The notes: generated by a model not told the origin, from the letters alone. A stretch of DNA of 64,000 bases from Bryoerythrophyllum caledonicum (GCA_963971425.1 OZ020516.1:19599332-19663331); one strand, 5' to 3'; positions 8,378-19,672 are shown, counted from the stretch's first letter. Numbers and translations are program-made.

Positions 8378-10258
8378 CTAGCTCTCCTCTGCTTGGATGA
8401 TCTCTGTCTTCAACACATTCACCCCCGTGGAGTTATCCAACTCACACCTTGAGGCTACACTTTTGAAAACCTCTGCCACACTGAAGCCATCCTGTGACAA
8501 CATCTTAGCAGAAAATAACGAGGCTTCCCACACGGAAGTAGTTGCCTCCATAAGTGCTTCGGAACCTCCTATGAGTCCTCCAGCTCGTGGTAAGGCTTGT
8601 GTGGGTGTCGCCACTGGTCGTGGTGGAGGAACCATGGACGACGTGGGTACCATCTCTTCTAACGTGAAGGATTGTGGCAACCTGGCTTGTTGGTTATCTT
8701 TTCCATGGTGTGGATCGAAAGTCGGAGTAGCTCCTCGTGGAATATCCTTAGAAACTGGAGTATGGCTCCGTGTGAGAGCATAGGCCTCCTGTGTGCCATC
8801 CTTAATGGCAAGTGCCATGCCACTTAACATAAAGTCTCCAAATTCATCATCTACGGAGCTAAAACCGCCCCCAGCATGAAAACTGGGAGTAACCTGAGGC
8901 TTGCTACCCACCACATTGGTACTGGCACTCATAGCTTCCATCTTGGCCTCCAACTCGGCGAATTTGGCCTTCCAGCTCTTCTTCTCCCCTCCAGTGGTCT
9001 TGGACTTTTTGTCCTTGCCTCCTTTAGCTCCCTTACTCCCCGTGGGCTTCAACTCTGGATGGAGCTTCCAGCAGCTGGCCTCTGCATGCCCCTTGGCACC
9101 ACAACCCGAGCAAAAACCTCCAGTCTGAGGTGTGGAAGTTTTACCTTCCTTGCAATCCTTCCTCTGGTGTCCTGGCTTCCCACATTTGAAGCACAAGGCA
9201 CCAGACTCGGCAGTATACGAAGGAATGGCCACCTTGGCCACCTTAACCTTCCCTGGGACCTTCTCTTCACGTTTGAAAAAGCCCATGGCTGCCTTCTCTT
9301 CCAGTAAGTTTATCTCAATCCGCTCTGAAGTCTCAAAAACAAACCGTAGTGTCGTGGGTACTCCCAATCGCAACGCCTCATTGCGAACCAAGGTCTTCAA
9401 CTCCTTATCCATGATACTGTACCAATGTTGCACTGCCTGTTGTTCTGTAACTCCGTGAGTAGCTGAGATTAGTCTCCTTAATCTCGCATGAGCCTCTCTC
9501 AGAGACTCGTCACCTCCATGTGTGAAGGAACGTAGGGCCTTCATCTTATCCGCCTTCTGTCCTTGGTAGTCTCTGTGGAGTTGCACGGAAAATCCCACGG
9601 TGGGATTGAATGGAGGTGGATGATTTACCAGTGCCTCTGGCTGCTCCACATCCTCCGTTGAGCTCGTGCCTTCCTCCATCTTCCCCTTGGACAAGAGTGG
9701 GGGTGTCACCCTCGGTGCTCCACCGAACACGTCCACGTAGTTCGGTGCGTAGAAGTCCTTCCAGGCCATGATTTCGGTGAAATGAGCTGCCTCGAACTCT
9801 CCGTAGTCCGCCAGTGGCGCTCCCTCCAGACACCCAAACAAGGCTCTCCACACCATATACGGATTGAAGTTGGGGTTACGTGACTTCTGGAGTTCACACC
9901 ACATGGTGAACTCCCTCTTGAAGTCATCGACTTCGATGGTGCCCGTGGCACCTGAAAATCTTCGTACCCCTCTTTTTCCACCTCCATATGGTGAAGTCAT
10001 TTCCTCCCAATCAAAATATGACTGGTAAGGCTTTGTGGGTAACACTGGGACCTGAACACCCACTTGCGGGCTTTCTAAAAATTCCTCCTCTTCCACCAGT
10101 GGCAAAGCACTCTCCTCTACCTCTTCCGATTGACCACGAATTTCAGACAACACTCTCTCACTAGCATCTACTGAGAAGGGGGTGTTTCTACGTGTAAACC
10201 CGGGACCCTTCCAGTTCTCCAGATTGCTAGTTTCGTGATCTACTCGAACAACTGCCAA
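8378..10258 (-). CDS. gag of element Y, two CCHC zinc knuckles
   Basis: About 626 codons. The middle part looks like a Ty3/gypsy capsid (DDFKREFTMWCELQ, then a long helical segment ending TLVRNEALRLG). The C-terminal third has two nucleic-acid-binding knuckles of form CX2CX4HX4C: CFKCGKPGHQRKDC and CSGCGAKGHAEASC, followed by a lysine-rich stretch. Its role is to package element RNA and form the particle. The reported left end uses a TTG codon; the real start is probably in the overlapping upstream ORF (10240-10881) joined by a shift of frame. The ORF ends in TAG (8378-8380) with the protease in frame 33 nt later. Confidence 0.85.
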   Translation of the reverse strand: MAVVRVDHETSNLENWKGPGFTRRNTPFSVDASERVLSEIRGQSEEVEESALPLVEEEEFLESPQVGVQVPVLPTKPYQSYFDWEEMTSPYGGGKRGVRRFSGATGTIEVDDFKREFTMWCELQKSRNPNFNPYMVWRALFGCLEGAPLADYGEFEAAHFTEIMAWKDFYAPNYVDVFGGAPRVTPPLLSKGKMEEGTSSTEDVEQPEALVNHPPPFNPTVGFSVQLHRDYQGQKADKMKALRSFTHGGDESLREAHARLRRLISATHGVTEQQAVQHWYSIMDKELKTLVRNEALRLGVPTTLRFVFETSERIEINLLEEKAAMGFFKREEKVPGKVKVAKVAIPSYTAESGALCFKCGKPGHQRKDCKEGKTSTPQTGGFCSGCGAKGHAEASCWKLHPELKPTGSKGAKGGKDKKSKTTGGEKKSWKAKFAELEAKMEAMSASTNVVGSKPQVTPSFHAGGGFSSVDDEFGDFMLSGMALAIKDGTQEAYALTRSHTPVSKDIPRGATPTFDPHHGKDNQQARLPQSFTLEEMVPTSSMVPPPRPVATPTQALPRAGGLIGGSEALMEATTSVWEASLFSAKMLSQDGFSVAEVFKSVASRCELDNSTGVNVLKTEIIQAEES

Positions 10259-10881
10259 GCTTCATGGGTCCCTCTCATCTGTGGAGCATAGATCGTAGGT
10301 GTGACTTCCCAGTCCAATAACTCTAACGTAAGAGTATCCCACACACTCGAGGCACGCTCTTGCCACGAATTAATCTCCCACTGCCAGGTAGTGTGGAATA
10401 AAAATCCTTCGCTCTCGAACTCGGTGAAAATGAGGGAGAAGGTGGGTAACTGGATTCCTGAAGAGAAGTCCTCGACCTCTACACTATATCTGGATCCAGA
10501 ATTCCGTAGAACCACGGCCTTACCTCCAATCACTAAGTCTTCGACCCCCACTTGCCCACGAGCACGGCACAGCGGTGCTGGAATTCCCTCCTTTGTCCGA
10601 AGTGAACGAATCTTCTGGACCCCACCTAGTGAAGTCCAATACTTCACTGATTCTGCACTCAACACCTTCGTGCCTGGTTTGTGCAAACTCTGAGGCCCCG
10701 AGCGAGATTTTGCTATGGGAGTAAGTTCAAAGTCCCCGTGGCTACCACTTGCTGTGGCTGGAGAACCTTTCACTCGTAAGCTCTGCAAACAATCGATCAA
10801 GGTGTCCAACACCTCGCCATCAATTTCCACCTTCGGCCCACTAGTCCTCTCGGGTTTCTTGGACTTACCTCTTCCCTCCAT
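10240..10881 (-). CDS. N-terminal gag-leader ORF of element Y, unknown domain
   Basis: 213 codons starting ATG and ending TAG inside the start of the main gag ORF, which is in the -1 frame. It begins with a basic patch (GRGKSKKPERTSGPK) and contains a beta-rich segment (GKAVVLRNSGSRYSVEVEDF). I do not recognise the domain. Either it is the natural N-terminus of Gag separated by an indel, or a separate short ORF1. No clear slippery heptamer is visible at the overlap. Confidence 0.55.
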   Translation of the reverse strand: MEGRGKSKKPERTSGPKVEIDGEVLDTLIDCLQSLRVKGSPATASGSHGDFELTPIAKSRSGPQSLHKPGTKVLSAESVKYWTSLGGVQKIRSLRTKEGIPAPLCRARGQVGVEDLVIGGKAVVLRNSGSRYSVEVEDFSSGIQLPTFSLIFTEFESEGFLFHTTWQWEINSWQERASSVWDTLTLELLDWEVTPTIYAPQMRGTHEAWQLFE

Positions 10882-11059
10882 GGTCCATAATTAGAGTGCC
10901 AAATATCCTTGAAATTCTTAAACCATATTAATAGAGTCCCTGCGAGCTTCCAAACGTCCACTTTGCACCTACCAAGCACTGTGTATGCAATCACCCCTCA
11001 TAATAAACTTTGATCTTTACCTGCAAGCCTTTCATGACCTCATACGAGTATGGCAACCA

Positions 11060-12090
11060 CGCATGCGGTCCCAGTGCGGGTATCGTGCTCAAATCTGAGC
11101 ATATACCATGAACCCGTGTATCTACAACCAGGCGGGTGATTCTTACAACCAATTATCAGTCCCAAGCTCGGTTACCAACCCCCGCAGCCGGTCATCAACC
11201 CGACTGCCGGTTATTAAGCAACTGTAGGTCATCAACCCCACAGCCGATCAACAACCAAGGGGGCCGGGTTTCAACCAAGCGACCCGGGCACCAATCATGT
11301 CCAGGGTATCAATCCCTGGACCGGTTATCAACACTGACCAGGTTATCAACCTCTGCCCTGGCTATCACTCTTGTAGGGTACCGGCTCACACAAGGTATAA
11401 TCAATCTCAATCCGGATACCAGCACAAGAACAAGGTATCAATACTGGTGGAGGGTATCCATCGAAGAAACGGGTATCAGCCGATGTAAGGGTATCATCCG
11501 CGGAAACGGGTATCAGTACAGGACCAGGGTATCAACTCACAGGTGTTGATAAGCTCTCAAAACCGGGTGTAAACATCGAAACCCACATAAAATGTGCAAT
11601 CCAGGTATCGAGGAGCCAGCTGGATATCATACCTAGGCGGGTATCCGACCCATGCGGGTATCCATAATCCTACCAGACGGGTATCGGCTCTCAAACAGGG
11701 TATCACTCCAGCCAGGGTATCACTCCTAAACCGGGTAGCAATAGTACAAGAGGGTATAATTGGCAAACTCGGGTATCAGTACCCCCACGGATATCAGCCC
11801 AACCGGGTATTATCCTCACCGGGTACCCACTCACCGGGTACCACCTCACGCCCGGGTATCATACGTATGCGGGTATCATATCTCTAACCCGGGTATCTAA
11901 CCTGCTGCCGGGTATCAACTACTGCTAACTACATTCCAGGGTATCAAATGAACCAGCCGGGTACTAGTAAGTGGCAGGGTATCCGTACACACCGGGTGTC
12001 AGACCAAACAATGGGTATCAACCCCACAACGGGCAGCAGTATAATACCGGGTATTCGGAAGGAGCAGGGTATAAGTAATAAGTGCCGGGT
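11060..12090 (-). repeat. Degenerate GGGTATC / GATACCC array in the element Y leader
   Basis: Roughly forty copies of a GGGTATC-like core (often CCGGGTATCA), spaced about 15-30 bp with little conservation between cores. Read on the element strand the core is TGATACCC. No ORF explains it; short frames here are by-products of the repeat. It lies between A1 and gag, a regulatory or packaging position. Confidence 0.8.
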
Positions 12091-13356
12091 AGATTTATAG
12101 TTGACGTGAACCCTGTCTGCGCGCGCAGACACCAACGGCGCCGTACCAGAGCACGCGTCTTCTTCACGAAACGCCGCACGAGCTCCAACCCACCTCACAA
12201 CGCAACAAACAGGAGTATGCCCGCGAGTAATCTCTGCAAGTCCAGACGCCGCAAATCTACCTGTGGCCCGAAACCAAAACACCTGAACCTGCACATACGA
12301 CCATCATACACAGAATTCGTAACCCCAGCTTGCACTCCTGCCTTCTTGCACACGGTGCTGCTGCTACTGTGATGCTCTGCTGGACCTCTCACTCCGTCTC
12401 AAACGTGCGTCGGCCGCGGCACCCTGTTGGTCGGACTCCAAAGTAGGTCCCTACCGACACCCTCCATCGCCACAGTGCACCTACTGTCTCCCGACGTCTT
12501 GTGCACGTGAACACTTCCTCCGACGTCCTCCACACCCTGGAGTGCTTCCCCAACCACCGGAAGCTCGACTACCTTTGCGCTTCAGTACTCCTGGTCACTC
12601 CAGCTCCCGGAGCCCGAACTTCCACGGCCACCACCACCAGCAGGCGTCTCGACCGGAGCCGCACACTCACTGCTCGCGCTAGCAAGACGTCACTCCTGTA
12701 CCGACGACGCTCCGCCTTGCCTAGCACCGACCTCTTGCGACGCGCCGGCCCAGCAACTATGGCACCCAGCGCCGTGGCTCAGATCCATCGCCGGGCTCAC
12801 CTACTCCGCCACTGCAACTCAACCGTCCAGCGCGCGCTCCGTGCACCAGCAGTACTCCTGCGGAGTCTCGCCCTTCCACGCGAGCACCACCACTGTAGCA
12901 GCAACGCCGCACGTCACTGCAGCAACTCGTCCGTGGAGTCTTCGACACAAACCGAGCACAATGTCGCCCAGATTCACGATCACTACTCCCGCACTCAACC
13001 TCGCTCGTTCGCGCTTCAGAGTCAACGTTCAGAGCCCTCGCACGCAGCCTCCAGCAAGCTCCAACGTCAACAGTCCGTCCAAAGCGGATCTTGCTTCATC
13101 CACCAACTACGGATGAATCTCCAAGTCAACGGGATTTCATCTATGTTGGTTGGCACATGGCCACTCTCTACCACTCCTTTCCAACCTTATCTCTAACATT
13201 CATCCCTTCTCCTCTAAGCATGCTTGAGGTTTTGCAACAAAAATTTCAGCACTAATACATTGCTCAAAAACACCCTAAACACAACATTTTGAGGGTTTTA
13301 AGTGTCACTAAATCACTAGGAATACACTCATATCTTAGTGATGATCTTTCTCAAGT
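12091..13356 (-). other. 5' leader of element Y, no supported gene
   Basis: GC-rich and CpG-rich from 12100 to about 13100, with arginine/serine-rich short frames on both strands that look like composition effects. It becomes AT-richer to 13356. The bases next to A1 on the element strand read CTTGAGAAAGA; element O has CTTGACAAAGA at the same place. No standard tRNA primer-binding site starting TGG is visible there. Confidence 0.5.
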
Positions 13357-13726
13357 AATAAACAAGTAGAAAATACTCATAAACTACACATAGTCAAGCC
13401 AATGCCATTCTTAAAGAATGGTCGCATAATAACAATGGGGTTAAAGAAGTGCACGCACGCACGCACTCTCTCACTCCATCACGTGGGAGACTCAACTTGA
13501 GAAAGATGAGTCTCCCCACACTACACGTGGAGGTCATTTGGACTCCAAGTCCCAAATGAGGTGTCAAAAGACACCACCACGGCCCTAGAAGTCAAATAAC
13601 ACTAATACCAACTCTAATTAACAACTAAAGCTAGCATCTAGGGTTTCCTTGGGCCATTTAACCTCCTAGATGGTTTACAACGCGTAAACCAACCTCCACA
13701 AACCCTCCAACGCGTCGAACCTGACA
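13357..13726 (-). repeat. A1 terminal repeat of element Y (outer 5' end)
   Basis: 370 bp matching A2 (2187-2554). Outer end CTGACA at 13726 is followed by the target duplication ACAT. It passes straight into the leader without any B sequence. Confidence 0.9.
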
Positions 13727-13737
13727 ACATTTCCAGT

Positions 13738-14376
13738 TGACAAAGATTTGAGGTCCAAAGCAGCTAGCCCCGGATTTAGGTCTAGGTGCTTAGGACCTCA
13801 AGTCTTGCCCATTTACAATTGTCACATTGGCTGGAGGCAAGGAGAAGGCCATGGGGTACAACTGATATCCGTTGCAGTTGATGTTCGACGTGGAATTGGG
13901 CCTTTATTCTCCCACATATCCCTTCAGTGCACTATGATTGGTGCCACCAACTACGACATTCTAGTGGATCAACACGCACCATATCTACTTGGATTTGGAG
14001 TGGATAATTAGACGGATGACGCCTAAATTAGACTTGGATAGTCTATTGGTCATGGTAGGAAGAAGCTCATTCCGGTTGTCTTTGCAGCTAGTGCGATGAC
14101 TTCAAACTTGGACGCTATGTTTGGATGCAATGCGTTGGCATTAGATTTGCCATGTGGTTCTACGCTTTTGGAGGAGACACATGCACTTATATATGGGGTA
14201 GCGAGATCCCGTGAGCACTCTACAATGGAGGACCCTGCATGTCATTGCAAGCATCTATTTCCGCCATGGGGGATCCAATTAGAGTTCACTTGTTGCAATC
14301 TAGAGATCGTAGATGCTCTTCATGATCCACCGTTCTTTGAAAACCCTTCCGCTTTGTTGTTGACTCACACTATTGA
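13738..14376 (+). pseudogene. Protease-region remnant of the third (plus-strand) relative
   Basis: One open segment (13748-14011) contains NYDILVDQHAPYLLGFGVDN, matching YDVLVGSAVLYPMGFTLDF in the element Y protease ORF. Further on, GHGRKKLIPVVFAASAM parallels GDGRKAQLPARF. Similarity ends near 14376, just before the point where element Y enters its methyltransferase. Its 5' terminal repeat is 1627-1954. Frame breaks and missing gag make this a remnant. Confidence 0.55.
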
Positions 14377-17300
14377 GTGGCAATCGTTGGACATTATCAG
14401 TACCTAAACCTAGGACATCTGCAGTGTACGAATGCTGATTGCGACTATCTTAAACGGGTCCATCATATGTCAATCGCAAATGAAATTGAATGGAACGGTT
14501 TTTGTCCAAGTCCGTTTCATGTAGGCAATTCTCCCGCTCCATTGTCCACTCTAATTTGTAGCATCTGCCAACGTGCATGTTTAGGCACGTGCTTGGAAAA
14601 AATTTACTATGCCTTTGGCCATGATCAAATGACTCGTGCGTGTGTCTATTTGGGAACTCACAATCACTCGGTAAAACAAGGGATATGTAGAGAGTCATCC
14701 CTTAACCCCTAAGAGCCTAAGTGTATGTGGAGCGTACGTTTTGGATTTTGGGCATGTACCTTTGAGTAGAAAAAACACTCCGATTCTTATGAAAATTTTG
14801 CACTTCATTGTTCTTAATGAAATCTATATGGGGAATTTTTCAAATATGATTTTGGACTTTTGGTTCAAAAGTTATTATCCTTCAAAGGTCAAAATGGGGA
14901 GTCTGGACTATAGGGGCAGCCATGTCAACCAATGCAAATTGAAGAGAAAAATGGGGCAGAATTTTGGGACAGAAAGGACGAAGAAAGGAGTCCAAACTTC
15001 TATGCACAAAGTCCAAGTAGAAAAATCTTTGAAAATTATTAAAGAGTTATTAAATAATTTTTTAAATTAACAAACAACCAACTGTCAGTTGTCCTGCCAG
15101 CGTCACGCGCCGGAAGCGGGCTCGTTAAGATTTTTTTTTTTTTTTTTAAAATTATATAATTTTTTTTTTAAATAATTTTTTTTAAAATAATTTTTTATAA
15201 TAATTTTTTTTCCATCCAGCTGCAAGGGCTGTCAACAGCGGGACGAATTGGCCACCCAAATTCAAGCACTGCCCTTTCCCATAATGTTTTATTTATTCCA
15301 TATATTCATGAAATTATGGATTTCACTAATTTTAGTCGTTTCTTTTTCTAAAATTAGTGAAAAATCAATTGAAAGTTTCCACCATTGGGATTCTCAAATG
15401 CAACAACTTGTATGAAACAAACAATTTCATATCACTTATGTAGTAATTGTCATCATTTTGTACCCCCTTTCACTAAAGTATATATTTCTACATCTATTAC
15501 CCCTCTAATTGACCTCAAATTTTGCACACATATGGATAACAACATATAAGTCATATTGGTAAAAGATTAGATCACATTTCAATGTAAAAACTAGAAGATA
15601 TGCCTAGTCAAATTAGGCTGACCTTGCCGGGCAAGGGGGGGAAAATACTTTTCTTTGCACTTCAAACGCTATAATCTTCACATCCGTGCGGTAGATTGCA
15701 ACCAAATTTGTACTGTAAGTTTATATACATGTCTATTTTAAGATTGTATGGCTAAAAGTCTAAAATTGGACTTCAATGTTATATTTTGTTGCCACTTGTT
15801 GATGATGGCAGTTTTGGAGTGTTTCATGAGGGAAATGCCTTGGGCTTTTAGGGGTTCAACTTCGGAGCCTCATTGGAGAGCAAGTAGAACAAACTCCTAT
15901 TGTAACAAATTCTTCCATCGTAGTTGAGGCGAGCAAGGAGTTCTTAGGGGAATTACTGCTCTATTTGGAAGGCGTTCATCAAAAGACTCTTCCATTCAAA
16001 GAATTTATACATGTGCTAGATAAGTTCAAGCAGATGACGTCCGCAAATATCCGCAATGAGGTCACTACGTTCAAATATTTGAGACATTTTGGTGTAATGG
16101 ACAGCATTACCAAATTGAGGGGGGCCTCCAATTGGGCCTTTGTTCAGGAAAACTAATTTCTCGGTCAGGGAACAAACTCCGATAAAATATTCCTATTCAA
16201 GATGGCCGAAATAGGACCAGGAAGTGGTGTGGATCTAGTGCGGCGCATACAACCAGGGGCAACCTTGGGGACGCTTGGATAATGTTCGATCACGTGAAAC
16301 GAGTGAAGGACTGGACAACCAGGGCCTGCCATGTATATGACTCAACATATTGTCGTGTGATGACAATTGCAGTTTGTGACATGCAATCTGAAGATGTAGG
16401 AGTGCAACCAATCTTTTGGCAGAATTTGAATGCCATGGCAGCTAGGCATGGTATCCATGAAGTCACGCTTAAGGGCTTTATGGCTGATAGTGCTCAAACA
16501 AACTGGAATGTTGTTTGCATTACGTATGGAGGTGAGGACGCGAAGAAGCACATGGAAAATCGAGAGCGCACAAGTCTTTTCTACTGGACATAGTCACTCG
16601 AGAAACACACAAAGGCGGACATACGAGCAGACCTCCAAGAACAAGAGCGACAACTTTGCAAACAATACAAAAATGCCAAGACGCTCGAGGAAGCAGACAC
16701 TAAGTATATAGCTGTTAAATCATGGTGGCTATCATCAGGAGTGACAACGGATGATAGAGTTGTTCGTCTAAACCTCTGGCTAGCGTTTTGGCATTTCCAA
16801 TATAGACAGTGGAGAGGTTTTATGGAGCTTGTAATTTCATTTTTGTCATTACTACATTTGAATTTGCATGTCTAGGCAAGCCCTCCCTTTAAAGGGTGCG
16901 GCTAGTTATCTAAAGGTTCACGAGACCTATTGTTTTAAAAGTCAAGGTACTTATATTTCTTTCAACTTCCCCAGACTCTTTTTGAAGCGGAATTGGCTGA
17001 GATGCCATCGTGCAATCTTGCAAAATCCGTACACAATAGGTGGTTACAACAATCAGGGAAAAGACGCACTGATCTCTACGTTGCAAGTGTTGATGATATG
17101 GTTCGTGCTTTCATGCAAGTTGTTGCATATTATCAGTTCTTGAAGGGTTAGAAGCCAAGCACTGGACCGGAGAAAGAAGAACTCCGACTGCGAACTGCTC
17201 AGCATAACGCTCATTGCTCTGGCAACTCAAAGGTACTACACAAGGCCCTCGCGAAATGCTTGGAGCTAACGAGTTCTGCACGCGCGATCCTTATTTAGAA

Positions 17301-18320
17301 GGGGAAGAGATTTTTCTCTCATTGAAATAGAAGGGAGATCTTCCTCCGGGATCTAAGTTTGACTCACATAGACTGGACAAGATCAACATCTCCGCGGGCA
17401 ATGAAGGATGTCCTTCCATCTTCTAAAACTCTAGGACCAATTGTAGGGGTGCAACACGTGAAGGTTGTTTAGGAGACCGAATGTGATGACAGAGTATGGC
17501 ATATTGCTCGCCTTCCAAAGACATCTGCAAAGGCTTGTTTTGCTCAACACGCCATCACGAGGAAAAAGTGTGTGGCTAAGATTGGCAAGTAATGTAAGAG
17601 TACTGCGGCTCCTACTTACACTGGAATGATGGATAATTATAAGAACCGGATTGATAAGATGCAGTTCTTTTTTTATACTGATGACATTGAGCGGTGTGTG
17701 AAGGGCACGAGAAGAAAGTGGGTTGTCTCCAAACCAGATGTTCCTAATGTATGGCCATTAAAGATCGGCACAAATCTAAGCCATAAAGAGATATTTGCAT
17801 TAGAAGATGTCGTGTTCTGATTGGCCGAGCGCGTCCAGCTGTCTCCTCGGGAACTCTTTGGAGACCAACGAGGTCCATTGGACTTCTCATTATTTTCGAC
17901 CCCGGAAGAGCCTACCGTGCATCCCTTGAAGCGGTTTAGAAAGGTCATTTGAAGAAACCCCAAAGCTCCTACCGTAGCACATCAGAATAGTTGCGCATCT
18001 GCTTTGTCCGTGGTTGGCAAGGTATACAAAGTTCATATGATTTTTCCTCCAGGATTTGGCTGTAGTATGTCATTCGAGTCCATAAGCATCTCGAAGGTTT
18101 CAAAGTACGTGCTAAGTATTGGCCAATTCCCTAGTTGTGACAGTCCGTCTTTCACGGACATGAACAATAAGTCACTGGGCAAACATGGACAATGGATATA
18201 TTGTAAGCATCTCTACTATGTCTTCACCGTAGTCTACGGTTTAGATCCTGATATGGATGTCTTCATGCATGCCCCCAGTTTCAGCTTCAACTAGATTAAG
18301 CGAGTTCTACAAATCCTTTG
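14377..18320 (+). pseudogene. MULE-type transposase with N-terminal zinc finger and SWIM finger, decayed
   Basis: Pieces in order on the plus strand. 14377-14712: Cys/His region (CTNADCDYL, CSICQRACLGTC, TRACVYLGTHNHSV) like the FLYWCH/WRKY-related finger of Mutator-like transposases. 15830-16270: helical part. 16282-16725: DDE-like core with MFDHVKRVKDWTTRACHVYD, AVCDMQSEDV and KGFMADSAQTNWN. About 16835-16975 looks like an intron (GT...CCCCAG). 16976-17160: more core. 18004-18294: SWIM-like finger (GKHGQWIYCKHLYYVF). Several stops and shifts break it. 14713-15830 is an AT-rich interruption without coding signal. I recognise the family by recall of similar plant transposase proteins; exact clade is uncertain. 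Confidence 0.7.
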
Positions 18321-19540
18321 TGCAAAGCACACCTTTTTGTTTAGCATTAGAGTACATTGGTTCTACATTGTATGAACACCTATCAATTGTAATCAAAAAG
18401 TGGTGAGACTAAAAGGGCCACCGCTCGAGTTTGTTACATTTGGGCACAATACTTACTTGCTTTAAAATGGTGTTTTAATATTCTATTTGATGACTTCTTT
18501 TCCACCCATGCAAATTCATTGCACTCCAATCAACATTACATTATGTTGAATTGTTTCCATAAATTGCAGTTCTACTTATTGTCCTATGGTCATAGGTCTT
18601 ACTCATGCCCTATATGAATCCTAATCCATGGTCATAGGTTCAAATCTCCCCCTAATTTTAGTAAATATTGTTCTCAAAATATGTTAATTTGTTTTTTTTT
18701 AGAAAATTGCTTAAAAATATTAGAACATTTTCGTTTTGTGGTCTATTGCTCACCGCTCACCGCTCATGGCTAACGGCTCACACACTAGCTTCGTCTGTGT
18801 CTGGCACTGATTCATATGCTTCAAATGGAACAACTCTTGGGCGCATTGATGCAAGCATTTGCAAGCTACAATGATTTTCATGGAGTGGGGTGAACAATAA
18901 AATGTACCCTATGTGTAGATGTTGTCCATTATCAATCACACTAGTGGTTTTTCTCAAGCCTTGTGAAGCTCAGCAACGTTAAATAGTTGATAAAGTGTTT
19001 CATAAAAAATATAATTTTCTTTTAATTTGTCATTGAAACTTTGAATACTCTATACTAAAATAAGAATTTGCCTTCACTATATGAAAAATGTTCCAAAACA
19101 ACTATTGTATGGTGATTTAAACTTACTAGAAATTTTTAAGATCATTGCTTCTTTGTGAAAAGATTTCTTTATCTACACAAATATATTTATAAAGAATTAT
19201 TTTTGTAAATGATTATAGTTAGGAAGAATAACACTTTGAAACCTAAAGATGGATAAATTCAAAATCGGGTCGAGACATGGTATCGTATAAAATAAGGTGC
19301 TGTGTGGGGATCGAGTCTTTGTAGATTGGATCGTTGGGAACAAAAGGGATTCTTTGCCATTTCCTTATTTTGACACTCTTGCCACATGTTTGCTTGCTCA
19401 AACACTCTACCTCCTGGCTCAGGGCCTGTTTACACTAAGGTGAAGAAGTGCACTGGTCGGTCAAGAAGGCATGCCCAAGACATGGTTATTTGAGGCAAGG
19501 GACGATGTGCCGGAGAAGAGGAAAAGACAATAAAAAAATG
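18321..19540. other. AT-rich intergenic DNA, no gene seen
   Basis: No ORF with family motifs, no RNA gene, and no clear terminal repeats on either strand. Confidence 0.5.
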
Positions 19541-19672
19541 TGTCAAGAGGTCTTAACCGGCCGTAGTGTAACCACCTAAAGGAGAAGTGTACCGGACAAG
19601 TTCATGAAGAGGTCTTGACCGGCCGTAGTGTAATCATCTAAAGGAGAAGTGTATCGGATATCTTCATCAGAC
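19541..19672 (+). repeat. Two tandem ~63-bp units
   Basis: Two neighbouring copies of GAGGTCTT(A/G)ACCGGCCGTAGTGTAA followed by AAAGGAGAAGTGTA(C/T)CGGA, differing at a few bases. No coding role is visible. Confidence 0.6.

Larger units (their letters stand above)
1955..13726 (-). mobile_element. Element Y: Ty3/gypsy-type retrotransposon with captured C5-methyltransferase and PHD finger
   Basis: An 11,772-bp insertion flanked by the 4-bp duplication ACAT. Its outer ends are TGTCGTG (left) and CTGACA (right), giving TGTC...GACA termini. In element orientation (minus strand) the order is A1 (13726-13357), leader with a GATACCC-rich array, gag, protease, DNA methyltransferase, RT, RNase H, integrase, PHD finger, purine-rich tract, B1 (2788-2557), gc, A2 (2554-2187), B2 (2186-1955). 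A1 versus A2 differ by about 6 substitutions and a 2-bp indel in ~370 bp; B1 versus B2 by 2 in 232. This suggests fairly recent insertion. gag to PHD (10258-3020) is one reading frame with five in-frame stops. Retroelements with captured C5-methyltransferases have been reported from dinoflagellates and charophyte algae; the PHD finger and terminal layout look additional. Confidence 0.9.

Noticed and set aside
8876..9458. Plus-strand frames opposite gag (up to 143 codons)
   Set aside because: Antisense shadows of the gag coding frame.
11136..12000. GGGTATC array as a CRISPR array or telomere-like repeat
   Set aside because: Core is only ~7-10 bp, spacers vary widely in length, no repeat/spacer regularity, and the plant telomere unit is TTTAGGG.
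12501..13196. 231-codon plus-strand frame in the GC-rich leader of element Y
   Set aside because: Arg/Ser/Ala-rich composition, antisense to the element, no motif; most likely chance opening in GC-rich DNA.
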